From assembly GCA_025965895.1 (NCBI GenBank), contig JAOPWC010000013.1, positions 1-63,640 of the forward strand: a stretch of 63,640 nucleotides of DNA, read 5' to 3'. Under the pieces are notes generated by a model. That model was given only the letters and a program-made list of their open reading frames with translations, had not been told where the DNA came from and did no database searches. The translations under genes were made by a program, and so were the position numbers. Below are positions 48,268 to 56,818 of the stretch, piece by piece; within the stretch, counting starts at the first letter, position 1, and the number at the start of each line of letters is the position of its first letter. The stretch comes from Mycobacterium sp. (GTDB lineage Bacteria; Actinomycetota; Actinomycetes; Mycobacteriales; Mycobacteriaceae).

Positions 48268-48375
48268 GCGACGGGTCTCACTGACCCGTCGCCTTCGCCC
48301 GGTCCATTGCTCGGCTCCCGATCAGCTCCGCTCCTCGCGCGACACGCTCGATGCTCACTGACCCGTCGCCTTCGC
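48268..48375 (-). repeat. Duplicated fusA 3' end and stem-loop in the fusA-tuf gap
   Basis: A 22-bp segment holding the last codons and stop of fusA (48354-48375) is repeated exactly at 48277-48298, downstream of the gene. The downstream copy is followed by its own partial inverse, giving a perfect 10-bp stem, GCGACGGGTC / GACCCGTCGC (48268-48277 with 48283-48292), with a five-base loop. It may act as an attenuator or RNA processing site ahead of tuf. Confidence 0.92.
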
Positions 48376-50460
48376 GATGATTTCCTTCGACACGTTCGTC
48401 GGGACTTCGGCGTACGAATCGAACACCATGGAGTAGTTCGCCCGGCCCTGGGTCCTCGACCGTAGGTCGCCGACGTAGCCGAACATCTCCGACAGCGGCA
48501 CGTGCGCCTTCACGACGCGCGCACCCGCCCGCTCCTCCATGGCCTGGATCTGACCACGGCGAGAGTTCAGGTCGCCGATCACATCGCCCATGTAGTCCTC
48601 GGGCGTGATGACCTCGACGGCCATGATGGGCTCCAGGATCACCGGTTGGGCCGCCACAGCGGCCTTCTTCAGCGCCTGCGAGCCGGCGATCTTAAACGCC
48701 ATTTCCGACGAGTCGACGTCGTGGTACTGACCGTCGAGCAGGGTGACCTTCAGGTTCACCAGCGGATAGCCGGCAAGCACGCCGTACTGCATCGCGTCCT
48801 GCGCCCCAGCGTCCACCGACGGGATGTACTCCCGTGGGATGCGACCGCCAGTGACCTTGTTCTCGAATTCGTAGGTGGCACCGTCCTCGCCGTGGAACGG
48901 CTCGATGCTGATGATCACCTTCGCGAACTGACCAGAGCCACCCGTCTGCTTCTTGTGGGTGAACTCAACGCGGTCCACCTTGCGGCGGATGGTCTCCTTG
49001 TACGCCACCTGCGGTTTACCGACGTTGGCCTCGACCTTGAACTCGCGGCGCATGCGGTCCACCAGGATGTCCAGGTGCAACTCGCCCATGCCGCCGATCA
49101 CGGTCTGGCCGGTTTCGGCATCCTGATGCACCTTGAAGGTCGGATCCTCCTCGGCCAGCTTCTGGATGGAGGTGGAGAGTTTCTCCTGGTCACTCTTGGT
49201 CTTCGGCTCGATGGCCACCTCGATCACCGGATCGGGGAACGTCATCGACTCGAGCACGACCTGGTCGTTCGGGTCAGACAGCGTGTCACCGGTCGTGGTG
49301 TCCTTCAGGCCGATCACCGCGTAGATGTGTCCCGCGGAGGCGCGATCCACCGGGTTCTCCTTGTTGGAGTGCATCTGGAACAGCTTGCCCAGCCGCTCCT
49401 TCTTGCCCTTGGTCGCGTTGATCACTTGTGAGCCGGACTCGACGGAGCCGGAGTACACCCGGATGTAGGTCAGCTTGCCGAAGAACGGATGGCTGGCGAT
49501 CTTGAACGCCAGCGCCGAGAACGGCTCATCGGTCGTGGCGTGACGGACGATGATCTCGTCCTCCCGGCCGGGGCGATGACCAACGGCCGGCGGCACGTCG
49601 AGCGGCGACGGCAAGTAGTCGACCACCGCGTCGAGCATCGGCTGCACGCCCTTGTTCTTGAAGGCGCTGCCGCACAGCACCGGATAGATCTCAGAGGAGA
49701 TCGTCAGCTTGCGGATCGCACCCTTGATCTCGTCGACCGTGAGTTCCTCACCGCCGAGGTACTTCTCCAGCAGCTCCTCGTCGGACTCGGCGACGGTCTC
49801 CAACAGCTTGGTGCGGTATTCCTCCGCCCTGTCGGCGAGCTCAGCCGGGATGTCGACGACGTCGTACTTCTCGCCCAGCTTCGTTTCGCCGCGCCAGACC
49901 TTCGCGTTCATCTCGACGAGGTCGACGATGCCCTCGAAGCCGCTTTCCTCGCCGATAGGCAGCTGGATCGGCACCGCGTTGGCGCCGAGGCGCTCCTCCA
50001 TCGTCCGGACGGAGAAGTAGAAGTCAGCGCCGATCTTGTCCATCTTGTTGACGAAGCAGATGCGCGGCACGTTGTATTTGTCGGCCTGCCGCCAGACCTG
50101 CTCGGACTGCGGCTCCACACCCTCCTTGCCGTCGAACACCGCGACGGCACCGTCGAGTACCCGCAGGTTGCGCTCCACCTCAACGGTGAAGTCGACGTGC
50201 CCGGGGGTGTCGATGATGTTGAGCTGGTAGCCCTTCCAGAACGTCGTGGTAGCAGCCGAGGTAATGGTGATACCCCGCTCCTGCTCCTGCTCCATCCAGT
50301 CCATGGTGGCGGCACCGTCGTGCACCTCACCGATCTTGTAGTTGATACCGGTGTAGTAGAGGATGCGCTCGGTTGTCGTCGTCTTACCGGCATCGATGTG
50401 CGCCATGATGCCGAAGTTGCGGACCTTGCTCAGGTCGGTTAGCACGTCCTTCTGTGCCAC
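48355..50460 (-). CDS. fusA: Translation elongation factor EF-G
   Basis: 701 residues, GTG start. G1 motif [16 protein letters not shown]3 [14 protein letters not shown] and G4 [10 protein letters not shown]. Domain IV is recognisable by [14 protein letters not shown]. It drives ribosome translocation and, with RRF, recycling. Lies between rpsG and tuf in the str operon. Its 3' end is duplicated downstream. Confidence 0.98.
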   Translation of the reverse strand: MAQKDVLTDLSKVRNFGIMAHIDAGKTTTTERILYYTGINYKIGEVHDGAATMDWMEQEQERGITITSAATTTFWKGYQLNIIDTPGHVDFTVEVERNLRVLDGAVAVFDGKEGVEPQSEQVWRQADKYNVPRICFVNKMDKIGADFYFSVRTMEERLGANAVPIQLPIGEESGFEGIVDLVEMNAKVWRGETKLGEKYDVVDIPAELADRAEEYRTKLLETVAESDEELLEKYLGGEELTVDEIKGAIRKLTISSEIYPVLCGSAFKNKGVQPMLDAVVDYLPSPLDVPPAVGHRPGREDEIIVRHATTDEPFSALAFKIASHPFFGKLTYIRVYSGSVESGSQVINATKGKKERLGKLFQMHSNKENPVDRASAGHIYAVIGLKDTTTGDTLSDPNDQVVLESMTFPDPVIEVAIEPKTKSDQEKLSTSIQKLAEEDPTFKVHQDAETGQTVIGGMGELHLDILVDRMRREFKVEANVGKPQVAYKETIRRKVDRVEFTHKKQTGGSGQFAKVIISIEPFHGEDGATYEFENKVTGGRIPREYIPSVDAGAQDAMQYGVLAGYPLVNLKVTLLDGQYHDVDSSEMAFKIAGSQALKKAAVAAQPVILEPIMAVEVITPEDYMGDVIGDLNSRRGQIQAMEERAGARVVKAHVPLSEMFGYVGDLRSRTQGRANYSMVFDSYAEVPTNVSKEIIAKATGQ

Positions 50461-50539
50461 AGAAGTCTTCCCACTCTTTCGCTTGCTTGATCAGCTGTTC
50501 GTTTGCGAGCCCCGGCGACTCCGTTACCGCCGGCGGCTG

Positions 50540-51010
50540 TCACCAGCGGTAGTGCGCGAAGGCTCGGTTCGCTTCGGCCATCTTGTGAGTGTCCTCCCGT
50601 CGTTTGACGGAGGCACCCAGGCCGTTACTGGCATCGAGAATCTCGTTGGCCAGGCGCTCGATCATCGTCTTCTCCCGGCGCTGCCGCGAGAAGCCCACCA
50701 GCCAGCGCAGGGCCAGCGTGGTGGAACGATCAGCACGCACTTCGACCGGTACCTGGTAGGTGGCGCCGCCGACGCGGCGGCTACGAACCTCCAGCGCGGG
50801 CTTCACGTTGTCGAGAGCGCGCTTGAGGGTGACGACCGGATCGGTACCGGTCTTCTCACGAGCCTGTTCGAGCGCACCATATACAATGCGCTCGGCCAGC
50901 GATTTCTTCCCTTGCAGCAAAACTTTGTTCACCAACTGGGTGACCATCTGCGATCCGTAGACCGGGTCGTTGACCAGCGGGCGCTTGGGCGCGGGCCCCT
51001 TGCGCGGCAT
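50540..51010 (-). CDS. rpsG: 30S ribosomal protein S7
   Basis: 156 residues, ATG overlapping the rpsL stop by one base. [20 protein letters not shown] and [20 protein letters not shown] are diagnostic. Primary binder of the 16S 3' domain; represses the str operon in E. coli. Confidence 0.98.
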   Translation of the reverse strand: MPRKGPAPKRPLVNDPVYGSQMVTQLVNKVLLQGKKSLAERIVYGALEQAREKTGTDPVVTLKRALDNVKPALEVRSRRVGGATYQVPVEVRADRSTTLALRWLVGFSRQRREKTMIERLANEILDASNGLGASVKRREDTHKMAEANRAFAHYRW

Positions 51011-51384
51011 CAGCTCTTCTCCTTCTTGGCGCCGTAGCGGCTGCGGGCTTGCTTGCGGTTCTTCACGCCCTGGGTGTCGAGCGAGCCCCGGATGATCTTG
51101 TAGCGCACACCCGGCAGGTCCTTCACACGACCGCCACGCACGAGCACCATCGAGTGCTCCTGCAGGTTATGGCCTTCGCCGGGGATGTAGGCGGTGACCT
51201 CGACCTGGCTGGTCAGCTTCACGCGCGCGACCTTGCGAAGCGCCGAGTTCGGCTTCTTCGGCGTGGTGGTGTACACGCGCGTGCACACGCCGCGGCGCTG
51301 AGGGCTGCCCTTCAGTGCCGCAGTCTTCACCTTGGCGATCTTGTCGGTGCGACCCTTGCGGACCAGCTGCTGGATGGTTGGCAT
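51010..51384 (-). CDS. rpsL: 30S ribosomal protein S12
   Basis: 124 residues. [20 protein letters not shown] and [14 protein letters not shown] are the family marks. Lys43 and Lys88, the sites changed in streptomycin-resistant mycobacteria, are both wild type ([16 protein letters not shown]). First gene of the str operon. Confidence 0.98.
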   Translation of the reverse strand: MPTIQQLVRKGRTDKIAKVKTAALKGSPQRRGVCTRVYTTTPKKPNSALRKVARVKLTSQVEVTAYIPGEGHNLQEHSMVLVRGGRVKDLPGVRYKIIRGSLDTQGVKNRKQARSRYGAKKEKS

Positions 51385-51548
51385 CTACCGGCTTTCTCTT
51401 TTTCGTTTCTTCAAGTCTCTGTACTGCGGTTTCGCACTGCCCCGGTATCCCGGAGCCGGGCGTGTCGCATGCGGCTGCCTCGGTCTTGACCGTTGCATCG
51501 TGGACATGCGAATTGGCCCGGCGTGCGGGCATGCTTCACCGCAGGCGC

Positions 51549-51602
51549 CTTATCTGCCAGGCACGACCCACCACAATACCAGGGCAGCGGGTGCCGAAAC
51601 AA
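51549..51602 (-). promoter_or_regulatory. Overlapping candidate promoters of the str operon
   Basis: Two arrangements on the minus strand. One is TTGTTT (51602-51597), 18 bases, TATTGT (51578-51573). The other is TTGTGG (51576-51571), 16 bases, GATAAG (51554-51549). They share bases, so tandem starts are possible. The leader to rpsL is about 160-180 bases and no gene is seen in it. Confidence 0.5.
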
Positions 51603-51629
51603 ACTCGTCGGCCAGGCCCTTGGCGCAGG

Positions 51630-52256
51630 TCAGCGGCGCTCCAGACCGGCCGCGAGCCGCAACACCATATCGGAGAAGACCGCGTCGACGTCGATATCGG
51701 CCATCACCCCGGTCATCTCCAGCATCACAAAACCGTGCAGAGCCGCCCAAAATTCCAGCGCGGCGTAGAACGCGTCGTCGCCGTCAAGCCCGTAGGAGGC
51801 CAGCACCGCGATCACGGGTTCGGCCGCCGCACGGGCCACCGCCGTGTACTCCGGGTCGTCGCCGCCCAGCGGCATCCGGGTGAACGCGGAGTACCGGCCC
51901 GGATGGTGATGGGCGTAGCTGCGGTACGCACCGGCCATCACCAGCACGGCATCGTCGCGGGTACGGCCCTGGGCGGCGGTGCCGAGCATCGCGATGATGT
52001 CGCCGATCACCCGTTTGCGGACGTTGCGGCGCAGGTCGTCGAGGCTGTCGACATGGTTGTACAGCGACGGGCCCTTCGTCCCGAGCTGGGCGGCGAGCGC
52101 GTTGATCGTCAACGCGTCCCAGCCTTCCCGGTCGAGGAAGGTCAGCGCCGCGTTGATGATCCCGTCGCGGCTCAGTCTGGTGGAGCGGGTCGGCGCGCGG
52201 CCCGAACCCCGCGAGCGACCGGCGGCCGACCGCGAATCGGGCCCCGCTGCCATCAT
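51630..52256 (-). CDS. TetR-family transcriptional regulator with WHG-type C-terminal domain
   Basis: 208 residues, two tandem ATGs. The helix-turn-helix lies in LTINALAAQLGTKGPSLYNHV. The C-terminal domain contains EFWAALHGFVMLEMTG, typical of the WHG group of TetR regulators. Counterpart of Rv0681, upstream of rpsL on the same strand. Target unknown; a 32-bp tandem duplication sits directly upstream. Confidence 0.88.
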   Translation of the reverse strand: MMAAGPDSRSAAGRSRGSGRAPTRSTRLSRDGIINAALTFLDREGWDALTINALAAQLGTKGPSLYNHVDSLDDLRRNVRKRVIGDIIAMLGTAAQGRTRDDAVLVMAGAYRSYAHHHPGRYSAFTRMPLGGDDPEYTAVARAAAEPVIAVLASYGLDGDDAFYAALEFWAALHGFVMLEMTGVMADIDVDAVFSDMVLRLAAGLERR

Positions 52257-52298
52257 TTCGCCCTCTCGCCCACGTGCTCATCTCTATCAAACGGCTCT

Positions 52299-52362
52299 TC
52301 GACATCGACTCTCTTCGCGCAAGCCGCTCATCGACATCGACTCTCTTCGCGCAAGCCGCTCA
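52299..52362. repeat. Perfect 32-bp tandem duplication upstream of the TetR gene
   Basis: Two identical 32-bp units, 52299-52330 and 52331-52362, each beginning TCGACATCGACTCTC, with a weaker partial third unit after them. They lie between the DUF3558 lipoprotein stop and the TetR start, where promoter elements would be expected. Confidence 0.96.
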
Positions 52363-52399
52363 TCGCCGATGAACTCTATCCGTTCCGCGTGGCCAGCCG

Positions 52400-52927
52400 T
52401 CAGTTGACGCGGTCCTGCGTCAGCTGCGCGAGCTGTCGCATGATCGTGCAGAGGTCGGGCAGCCTGCCCGGGTTCAGGGTCTGGATCGACCAGGTGATGA
52501 CGTCGGTGTCCTTGGCCACGTAGACGCTGCACGCGTTGGCGTCGGAGGCCTGGAAGCCCTTGTTTCGGTGAACCGACACTTCTGTCAGTGCGCGGCCGGC
52601 CCGGCTCTCGAGCCTCCGCTCGGTGTCCATATCGCTGCCGCGGTACCACCACGTGGAGATCCCCATGCCCTCGCCGAACGACCCGATCATCGTGTTCTCC
52701 TGCCAGAAGCAGCCCGCGTCGCTGACGACGACCCTCGCGAACATGCCGGAGCCGGTGGCGCGGCTGATCTCATCGTCGGTGACGCGGTTGCAGTCCCCGC
52801 TGTGGAATCCGCCGGTCGGCGAAGCGGACGCCGGCCTGGGATGCGATGGAGCGCAGGACGCCAGCGTCGCCGCGGCGACGGAGACCGTAACCGTGACCGT
52901 GACCGCGAAGACGCAACGCGCAGACAT
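52400..52927 (-). CDS. DUF3558-type lipoprotein, copy 2
   Basis: 175 residues from ATG 52927, five bases after the preceding stop; the longer frame to 52984 would overlap the neighbour. The signal FAVTVTVTVSVAAATLASC ends in a lipobox. The core CNRVTDDEISRATGSG and GCFWQENTMIGSFG with paired cysteines fits the DUF3558 actinobacterial lipoprotein family. Matches the position of Rv0679c. Function unknown. Confidence 0.82.
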   Translation of the reverse strand: MSARCVFAVTVTVTVSVAAATLASCAPSHPRPASASPTGGFHSGDCNRVTDDEISRATGSGMFARVVVSDAGCFWQENTMIGSFGEGMGISTWWYRGSDMDTERRLESRAGRALTEVSVHRNKGFQASDANACSVYVAKDTDVITWSIQTLNPGRLPDLCTIMRQLAQLTQDRVN

Positions 52928-52932
52928 TGCGG

Positions 52933-53466
52933 TCACAGGTCCGATGACAGGGTTTCCGACAGCAGCTTCTGGGCGTCGCCGCACGGATCACCCGATGCGT
53001 TGCCACGGATCTGAACCCACCAGCTCGCCACGCCGGGGTTGGTGGCGGCGGTGGCGGAGCAGCCGTCGCCGGTGACCGAGCGGCGTGCCAGAAAGCCCCG
53101 GTGCCGCTGCACGGTGATGTCGCTTACCGCTGCCTTGGTCTGCTCGGCCAGCGCCCGTTCGCGCTCGAGGCTTCCGGTGTCGAACCACGAGAACGTCGAG
53201 TCGATCACCGTGGAGTGCCGCAACAGCACGTATTGGCACACCGCGCCGCTGTAGGGGCGCACCACGTGGTCCGCGCCGAGCACCTGTTGCACTGTCGCGT
53301 CGAGCAAAAGCCCGCACCGGTCCTGACTGAAACCGTAGCCATGGCCGGATTCGCCATCGCCGTGGACGGCACGCTGCGCGGCGCCGGTGACACTGTGGGT
53401 GCAGCCGATCGCCGCCAACGGTGTCGCGACGACCACGGCGGCAACAGCCAGGCCACGCCAGCTCAT
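52933..53466 (-). CDS. DUF3558-type lipoprotein, copy 1
   Basis: 177 residues. Lipoprotein signal LAVAAVVVATPLAAIGC. Mature part: QDRCGLLLDATVQQVLGADH, AVCQYVLLRH and four conserved cysteines that probably form disulphides outside the membrane. Clearly a paralog of the next gene and co-transcribed with it; counterpart of Rv0680c. Function unknown. Confidence 0.82.
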   Translation of the reverse strand: MSWRGLAVAAVVVATPLAAIGCTHSVTGAAQRAVHGDGESGHGYGFSQDRCGLLLDATVQQVLGADHVVRPYSGAVCQYVLLRHSTVIDSTFSWFDTGSLERERALAEQTKAAVSDITVQRHRGFLARRSVTGDGCSATAATNPGVASWWVQIRGNASGDPCGDAQKLLSETLSSDL

Positions 53467-53579
53467 CGCGCTTACCGTACCGAGCCGTCAGTGGGTTGGC
53501 GAGCTGATCGGAAAGCACCACGCGGGACCGTCAGCCACGTACGCTTTGCCCGTCGGCGCGCATGCGAAAGGGGGCCGAA

Positions 53580-53960
53580 ATGACGCGAATTGCCGCATGT
53601 TGTGCCGCGGCGTTCCTTGTGGTCGCAGGGTTGACAGCGGCACCGTCGGCGCGCGCACTGCCAAACGACACGAACCCGGGCGATATCCAGGTCACCGGCA
53701 TCGGCACCGAACCGACGCTTGAATGCAGGGGCCACACCCTGTACGTCAACGGATCGAACAACGTCATCACCGTGACGGACGCGTGCTATGCGGTGACGTT
53801 GCAGGGCTCGCACAACACCGTGGTCGTCGACACCGTGATCAACGACATCCAGGTGTACGGCTTCAACCAGACCGTGCTCTACAAGAACGGCGATCCGTAT
53901 GTGTGGGACCGCGGCCGCGACCTCGGCATGACAAACCAAATCGATCGCATTCCGGCATGA
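53580..53960 (+). CDS. Secreted DUF3060 protein
   Basis: 126 residues from ATG 53580 (GAAAGGGGG upstream; an ATG 18 bases earlier is less well placed). A cleavable signal peptide ends near SARALP. The mature protein shows short Asn/Gly-centred repeats (LYVNGSNNVITV, VTLQGSHNTVVV, IQVYGFNQTVLY), suggesting a small beta-solenoid. Function unknown. Followed immediately by a lipoprotein of the same family. Confidence 0.85.
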   Translation: MTRIAACCAAAFLVVAGLTAAPSARALPNDTNPGDIQVTGIGTEPTLECRGHTLYVNGSNNVITVTDACYAVTLQGSHNTVVVDTVINDIQVYGFNQTVLYKNGDPYVWDRGRDLGMTNQIDRIPA

Positions 53961-53971
53961 CGGGAGGAACC

Positions 53972-54376
53972 GTGCGGCTGTATCGCCCTGGCTTGATTCT
54001 TGTCGCCGCTGCGGCCGCAATCGGCCTCGCGGGTTGCGGCTCGCAGAGCAAGGACACGAACCAGCCGACCGCGACAGCCGGAAGCTCCGGTGCGCAGGTC
54101 GAGTTGGGGAACACGATCAACTACGGGTCGTTCGGCACCACCACCAACATCGACTGCGCCGACGGCAAATCGCTGAACGTCGGCGGGTCCAACAACACCC
54201 TGACGATCAAGGGCACCTGTGCCTCGGTGAACATCGGTGGGGCCGACAACAAGATCACCTTCGACAAGATCGACAAGGACATCAGCGTCGTCGGCGTCAA
54301 CAACACCGTGACCTACAAGGACGGCAGCCCGAAGGTCAGCGACCTGGGCTCGGGCAACCAGGTCAACAAGGGATAG
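53972..54376 (+). CDS. DUF3060 lipoprotein
   Basis: 134 residues from GTG 53972 with GGGAGG five bases upstream; an ATG at 53957 overlaps the previous stop. Lipobox LAGC. The mature part repeats the Asn/Gly ladder (LNVGGSNNTLTIKG, VNIGGADNKITF, ISVVGVNNTVTY), as in the preceding gene. The pair encodes a secreted and a membrane-anchored version of the same fold. Convergent with echA5. Confidence 0.87.
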   Translation: MRLYRPGLILVAAAAAIGLAGCGSQSKDTNQPTATAGSSGAQVELGNTINYGSFGTTTNIDCADGKSLNVGGSNNTLTIKGTCASVNIGGADNKITFDKIDKDISVVGVNNTVTYKDGSPKVSDLGSGNQVNKG

Positions 54377-54380
54377 GCCG

Positions 54381-55145
54381 CTACACCGGGGCGCCGTGCC
54401 GGCCCGCGCCGGCGGCGAACCGCTGCGAGCCGTCCATCGCCTCGGCGGAAACCCTCGCGATGCTGGCGAATTCGTAGTCAATCGCGTCTGCTTCGGGCAT
54501 CCCCCACTGCGCCAGTGCCGAGAGCCGGTCCGAGCGCATGCACAGCTGCGGCAACGTTGCCAGTTGGGCGGCCAGTTCCTCGGCGCGCTGGCGCGCTTGC
54601 CCCTTGGGAACGACTCGGTTCGCCAGCCCGATCGCGTGGGCTTCCGCGGCGTCGACGGCACGTCCGGTCAGAATCATGTCCATCGCGCGGCTCTGGCCGA
54701 TCAGCCGGGGCAAACGCACGGTGCCGCCGTCGATCAGCGGCACACCCCAGCGGCGGCAGAACACCCCGAAAACGGCGTCTTCCTCGGCGACCCGGAGGTC
54801 ACACCACAAGGCCAGCTCCAGGCCGCCCGCGACGGCGTAGCCACTGACGGCCGCGACCACCGGCTTGGACAGCACCATTCGGGTCGGCCCCATCGGACCA
54901 GGCCCGGTCCTGTGCACCACGTTGGATTCCGGAGTGCCGAACGCTTTGAGATCCGCGCCGGCGCAGAAGGTTCCGTTGTCCCCCCACAACACGGCCACCG
55001 ACGCGCTGTCGTCGGCGTCGAATTCTTCGAACGCCGCGACCAGTGCCGCGGCGGTGGGGCCGTTGACGGCGTTGCGCGCTTGAGGCCGGTTCATAATCAC
55101 CGTCGTCACCGGGCCGTGGCGATCGACCCGAACACCCTCGCTCAT
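54381..55145 (-). CDS. echA5: Enoyl-CoA hydratase/isomerase family protein (EchA5-like)
   Basis: 254 residues. Crotonase fold with oxyanion-hole segments GTFCAGADLKAF and AVSGYAVAGGLELALWCD. The usual catalytic Glu region reads FGVFCRRWGVPLIDGG, so one of the two catalytic acids may be missing. Acts on CoA thioesters, probably in fatty-acid breakdown. ATG overlaps the PaaX-like stop by four bases; synteny with Rv0675. Confidence 0.87.
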   Translation of the reverse strand: MSEGVRVDRHGPVTTVIMNRPQARNAVNGPTAAALVAAFEEFDADDSASVAVLWGDNGTFCAGADLKAFGTPESNVVHRTGPGPMGPTRMVLSKPVVAAVSGYAVAGGLELALWCDLRVAEEDAVFGVFCRRWGVPLIDGGTVRLPRLIGQSRAMDMILTGRAVDAAEAHAIGLANRVVPKGQARQRAEELAAQLATLPQLCMRSDRLSALAQWGMPEADAIDYEFASIARVSAEAMDGSQRFAAGAGRHGAPV

Positions 55146-55876
55146 CTCGCCTCCACTAGTTGGGTTTCCTCACGCCGCGCCGCCCATTCCGTCGCGAAGT
55201 GGAAGTAGCTGTCACGCAACTCTTTTCCGGGCCAGCCTGACGGCAGCATTTCGTCGGGCAGCACCGGGTCGGTCAGCAGGTGGCGCACCATGCCCGCCGC
55301 CGCCAGGAACCGGCCCGGGATGTCGACCGCGGTGGCCATGTCGCCGAGCAGGCTGTCCGCGGTCCGCGACCAGGCCGTCAAGTCCCACAACCGACTGGCC
55401 AGTTCAGCCGGCGCGTCGTCACGGGCGTGCAACACCCGCACGCGCCGGGTGACCTCCGCCGGCAATTCCGTATCCAGATTGTCGGGCCGCAGCCACAGCC
55501 CTTCACGCAGTTCGCCGAACCGGTTGTGCTGCAGCACGGTGCGAAGCGAGGCTCGCGCGCGGGCGTCACTGCCGACGCTGGTGATGACCAGCGTCGTCCA
55601 TGTCCCGTCCCATGGCCGCAGCCGTGGCTGTAGCGCGTCGTCCTGGCGGCGCTGCCGGGCCAGCAGGCGGTCCGAGAGACGGTAGCCGTCGGCGGAGCGC
55701 ACCAGGTCACCCGCACTGACCAGCCGGGTCAGCGCCACGCGGACCGCAGACTCCCTCAACCCGAAATCCGCTGTCAGCCGGATCAACCGGGCCGCACTGG
55801 CCCATGCCGGATGCGCGCCCAGCAACACGCTGAGCAGGACCGACCGTGCGGTCATCCGGGACAGGTTGCGCGCCAC
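55142..55876 (-). CDS. PaaX-family transcriptional regulator
   Basis: 244 residues. N-terminal winged-helix segment TARSVLLSVLLGAHPAWASA with FGLRESAVRVALTRLVSAGD, then PaaX domain features WDGTWTTLVI and FGELREGLWLRPDNLD. PaaX proteins sense aryl-CoA or related CoA esters. Embedded in the acyl-CoA operon, so it probably controls fadE8-echA4-paaX-echA5 in response to a CoA intermediate. Counterpart of Rv0674. Confidence 0.87.
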   Translation of the reverse strand: MARNLSRMTARSVLLSVLLGAHPAWASAARLIRLTADFGLRESAVRVALTRLVSAGDLVRSADGYRLSDRLLARQRRQDDALQPRLRPWDGTWTTLVITSVGSDARARASLRTVLQHNRFGELREGLWLRPDNLDTELPAEVTRRVRVLHARDDAPAELASRLWDLTAWSRTADSLLGDMATAVDIPGRFLAAAGMVRHLLTDPVLPDEMLPSGWPGKELRDSYFHFATEWAARREETQLVEAR

Positions 55877-55879
55877 CTG

Positions 55880-56818
55880 TTACACCTCGGACGCCTTGCG
55901 GCCGTAATCGCCGAACGGCTCGTCACGATGGCGCACCGCGTCCCGGAAGCCGTGCTGCACAGCGTCCGCTACGAACGCATGCCCTTCTGGCGTGTGCCGT
56001 GCCATCCCGTCGAACACGGTGCCGACCATGCGGCTGGTCGCGATGCCCTGCTGCAGCAGGGCGGCGTTCATCGCGAGCTTAACCATGATGAGTTGGTTGA
56101 CGGGCACCGCGGCGATCCGTTCGACGAGGCGCTCGGTGCGTTCGTCGAGCTCGTGCGGGTCGGGCGCCTCCACGGCCAGGCCCCATTCCGCGGCCTGCGC
56201 GCCGGTGATGCAATCACCGGTCAGCAGAAGCCGTTTGGCGCGCTGGTCCCCCAGCCGGTGTGCCCATAGACCCGCGGCCGGCACACCCCATACCCGGGTG
56301 GGCGGGTAGCCGATCTTGGCGTCCGATGCGGCGATCACCTGGTCGGCATGCAGCGCGATGTCCGTGCCGCCGGCCACGCAATAGCCGTGGATCTTGACGA
56401 CAGTCGGTTTGTCGGCATGCATCAGGCTCGAGAACCCGCGGACGAACCTGCTCATCATCTGGTAATCGACCATCGGGTCCCACGGCTGGTCCGGCAAGTG
56501 GTTGACCGCCTGCGTTTTGCCGTCGAGCACGGTGCCCTTGTATGCGCTGCCGGCCCCGGCAGAGGCCGTCCGGTCGGCGTACGCGCTCAGATCGAAGCCC
56601 GCGCAGAAACCCTCGCCCCGGCCGGACACCAGAATCACGTGCACATCGGTATCCAGGTCGGCCCTCTCCACCAACGCCGACAGCTCCAGCGGGGTGTCGG
56701 CGACAATCGCGTTTCCTTTTTCCGGACGGTTGAACGTGATTCGCGCAACCCGATCGGTGACCTCGTAGGTCATCGTCTTCAGGTTGTCGAAGTCGACCGG
56801 ACGGATCGCGTGCGTCAT
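55880..56818 (-). CDS. echA4: Enoyl-CoA hydratase (EchA4-like)
   Basis: 312 residues from ATG 56818, overlapping the fadE8 stop by four bases; the frame upstream of it is a fadE8 shadow. Crotonase oxyanion-hole motifs GEGFCAGFDLSAYAD and IHGYCVAGGTDIALHADQV; the region IGYPPTRVWGVP stands where catalytic acids lie in hydratases. An insert of about 30 residues (residues 85-115) makes it longer than usual. Likely works with FadE8 in one beta-oxidation step pair. Confidence 0.88.
   Translation of the reverse strand: MTHAIRPVDFDNLKTMTYEVTDRVARITFNRPEKGNAIVADTPLELSALVERADLDTDVHVILVSGRGEGFCAGFDLSAYADRTASAGAGSAYKGTVLDGKTQAVNHLPDQPWDPMVDYQMMSRFVRGFSSLMHADKPTVVKIHGYCVAGGTDIALHADQVIAASDAKIGYPPTRVWGVPAAGLWAHRLGDQRAKRLLLTGDCITGAQAAEWGLAVEAPDPHELDERTERLVERIAAVPVNQLIMVKLAMNAALLQQGIATSRMVGTVFDGMARHTPEGHAFVADAVQHGFRDAVRHRDEPFGDYGRKASEV

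Noticed and set aside
51010..51384. Streptomycin-resistance change in rpsL
   Set aside because: Lys43 and Lys88 are both wild type.
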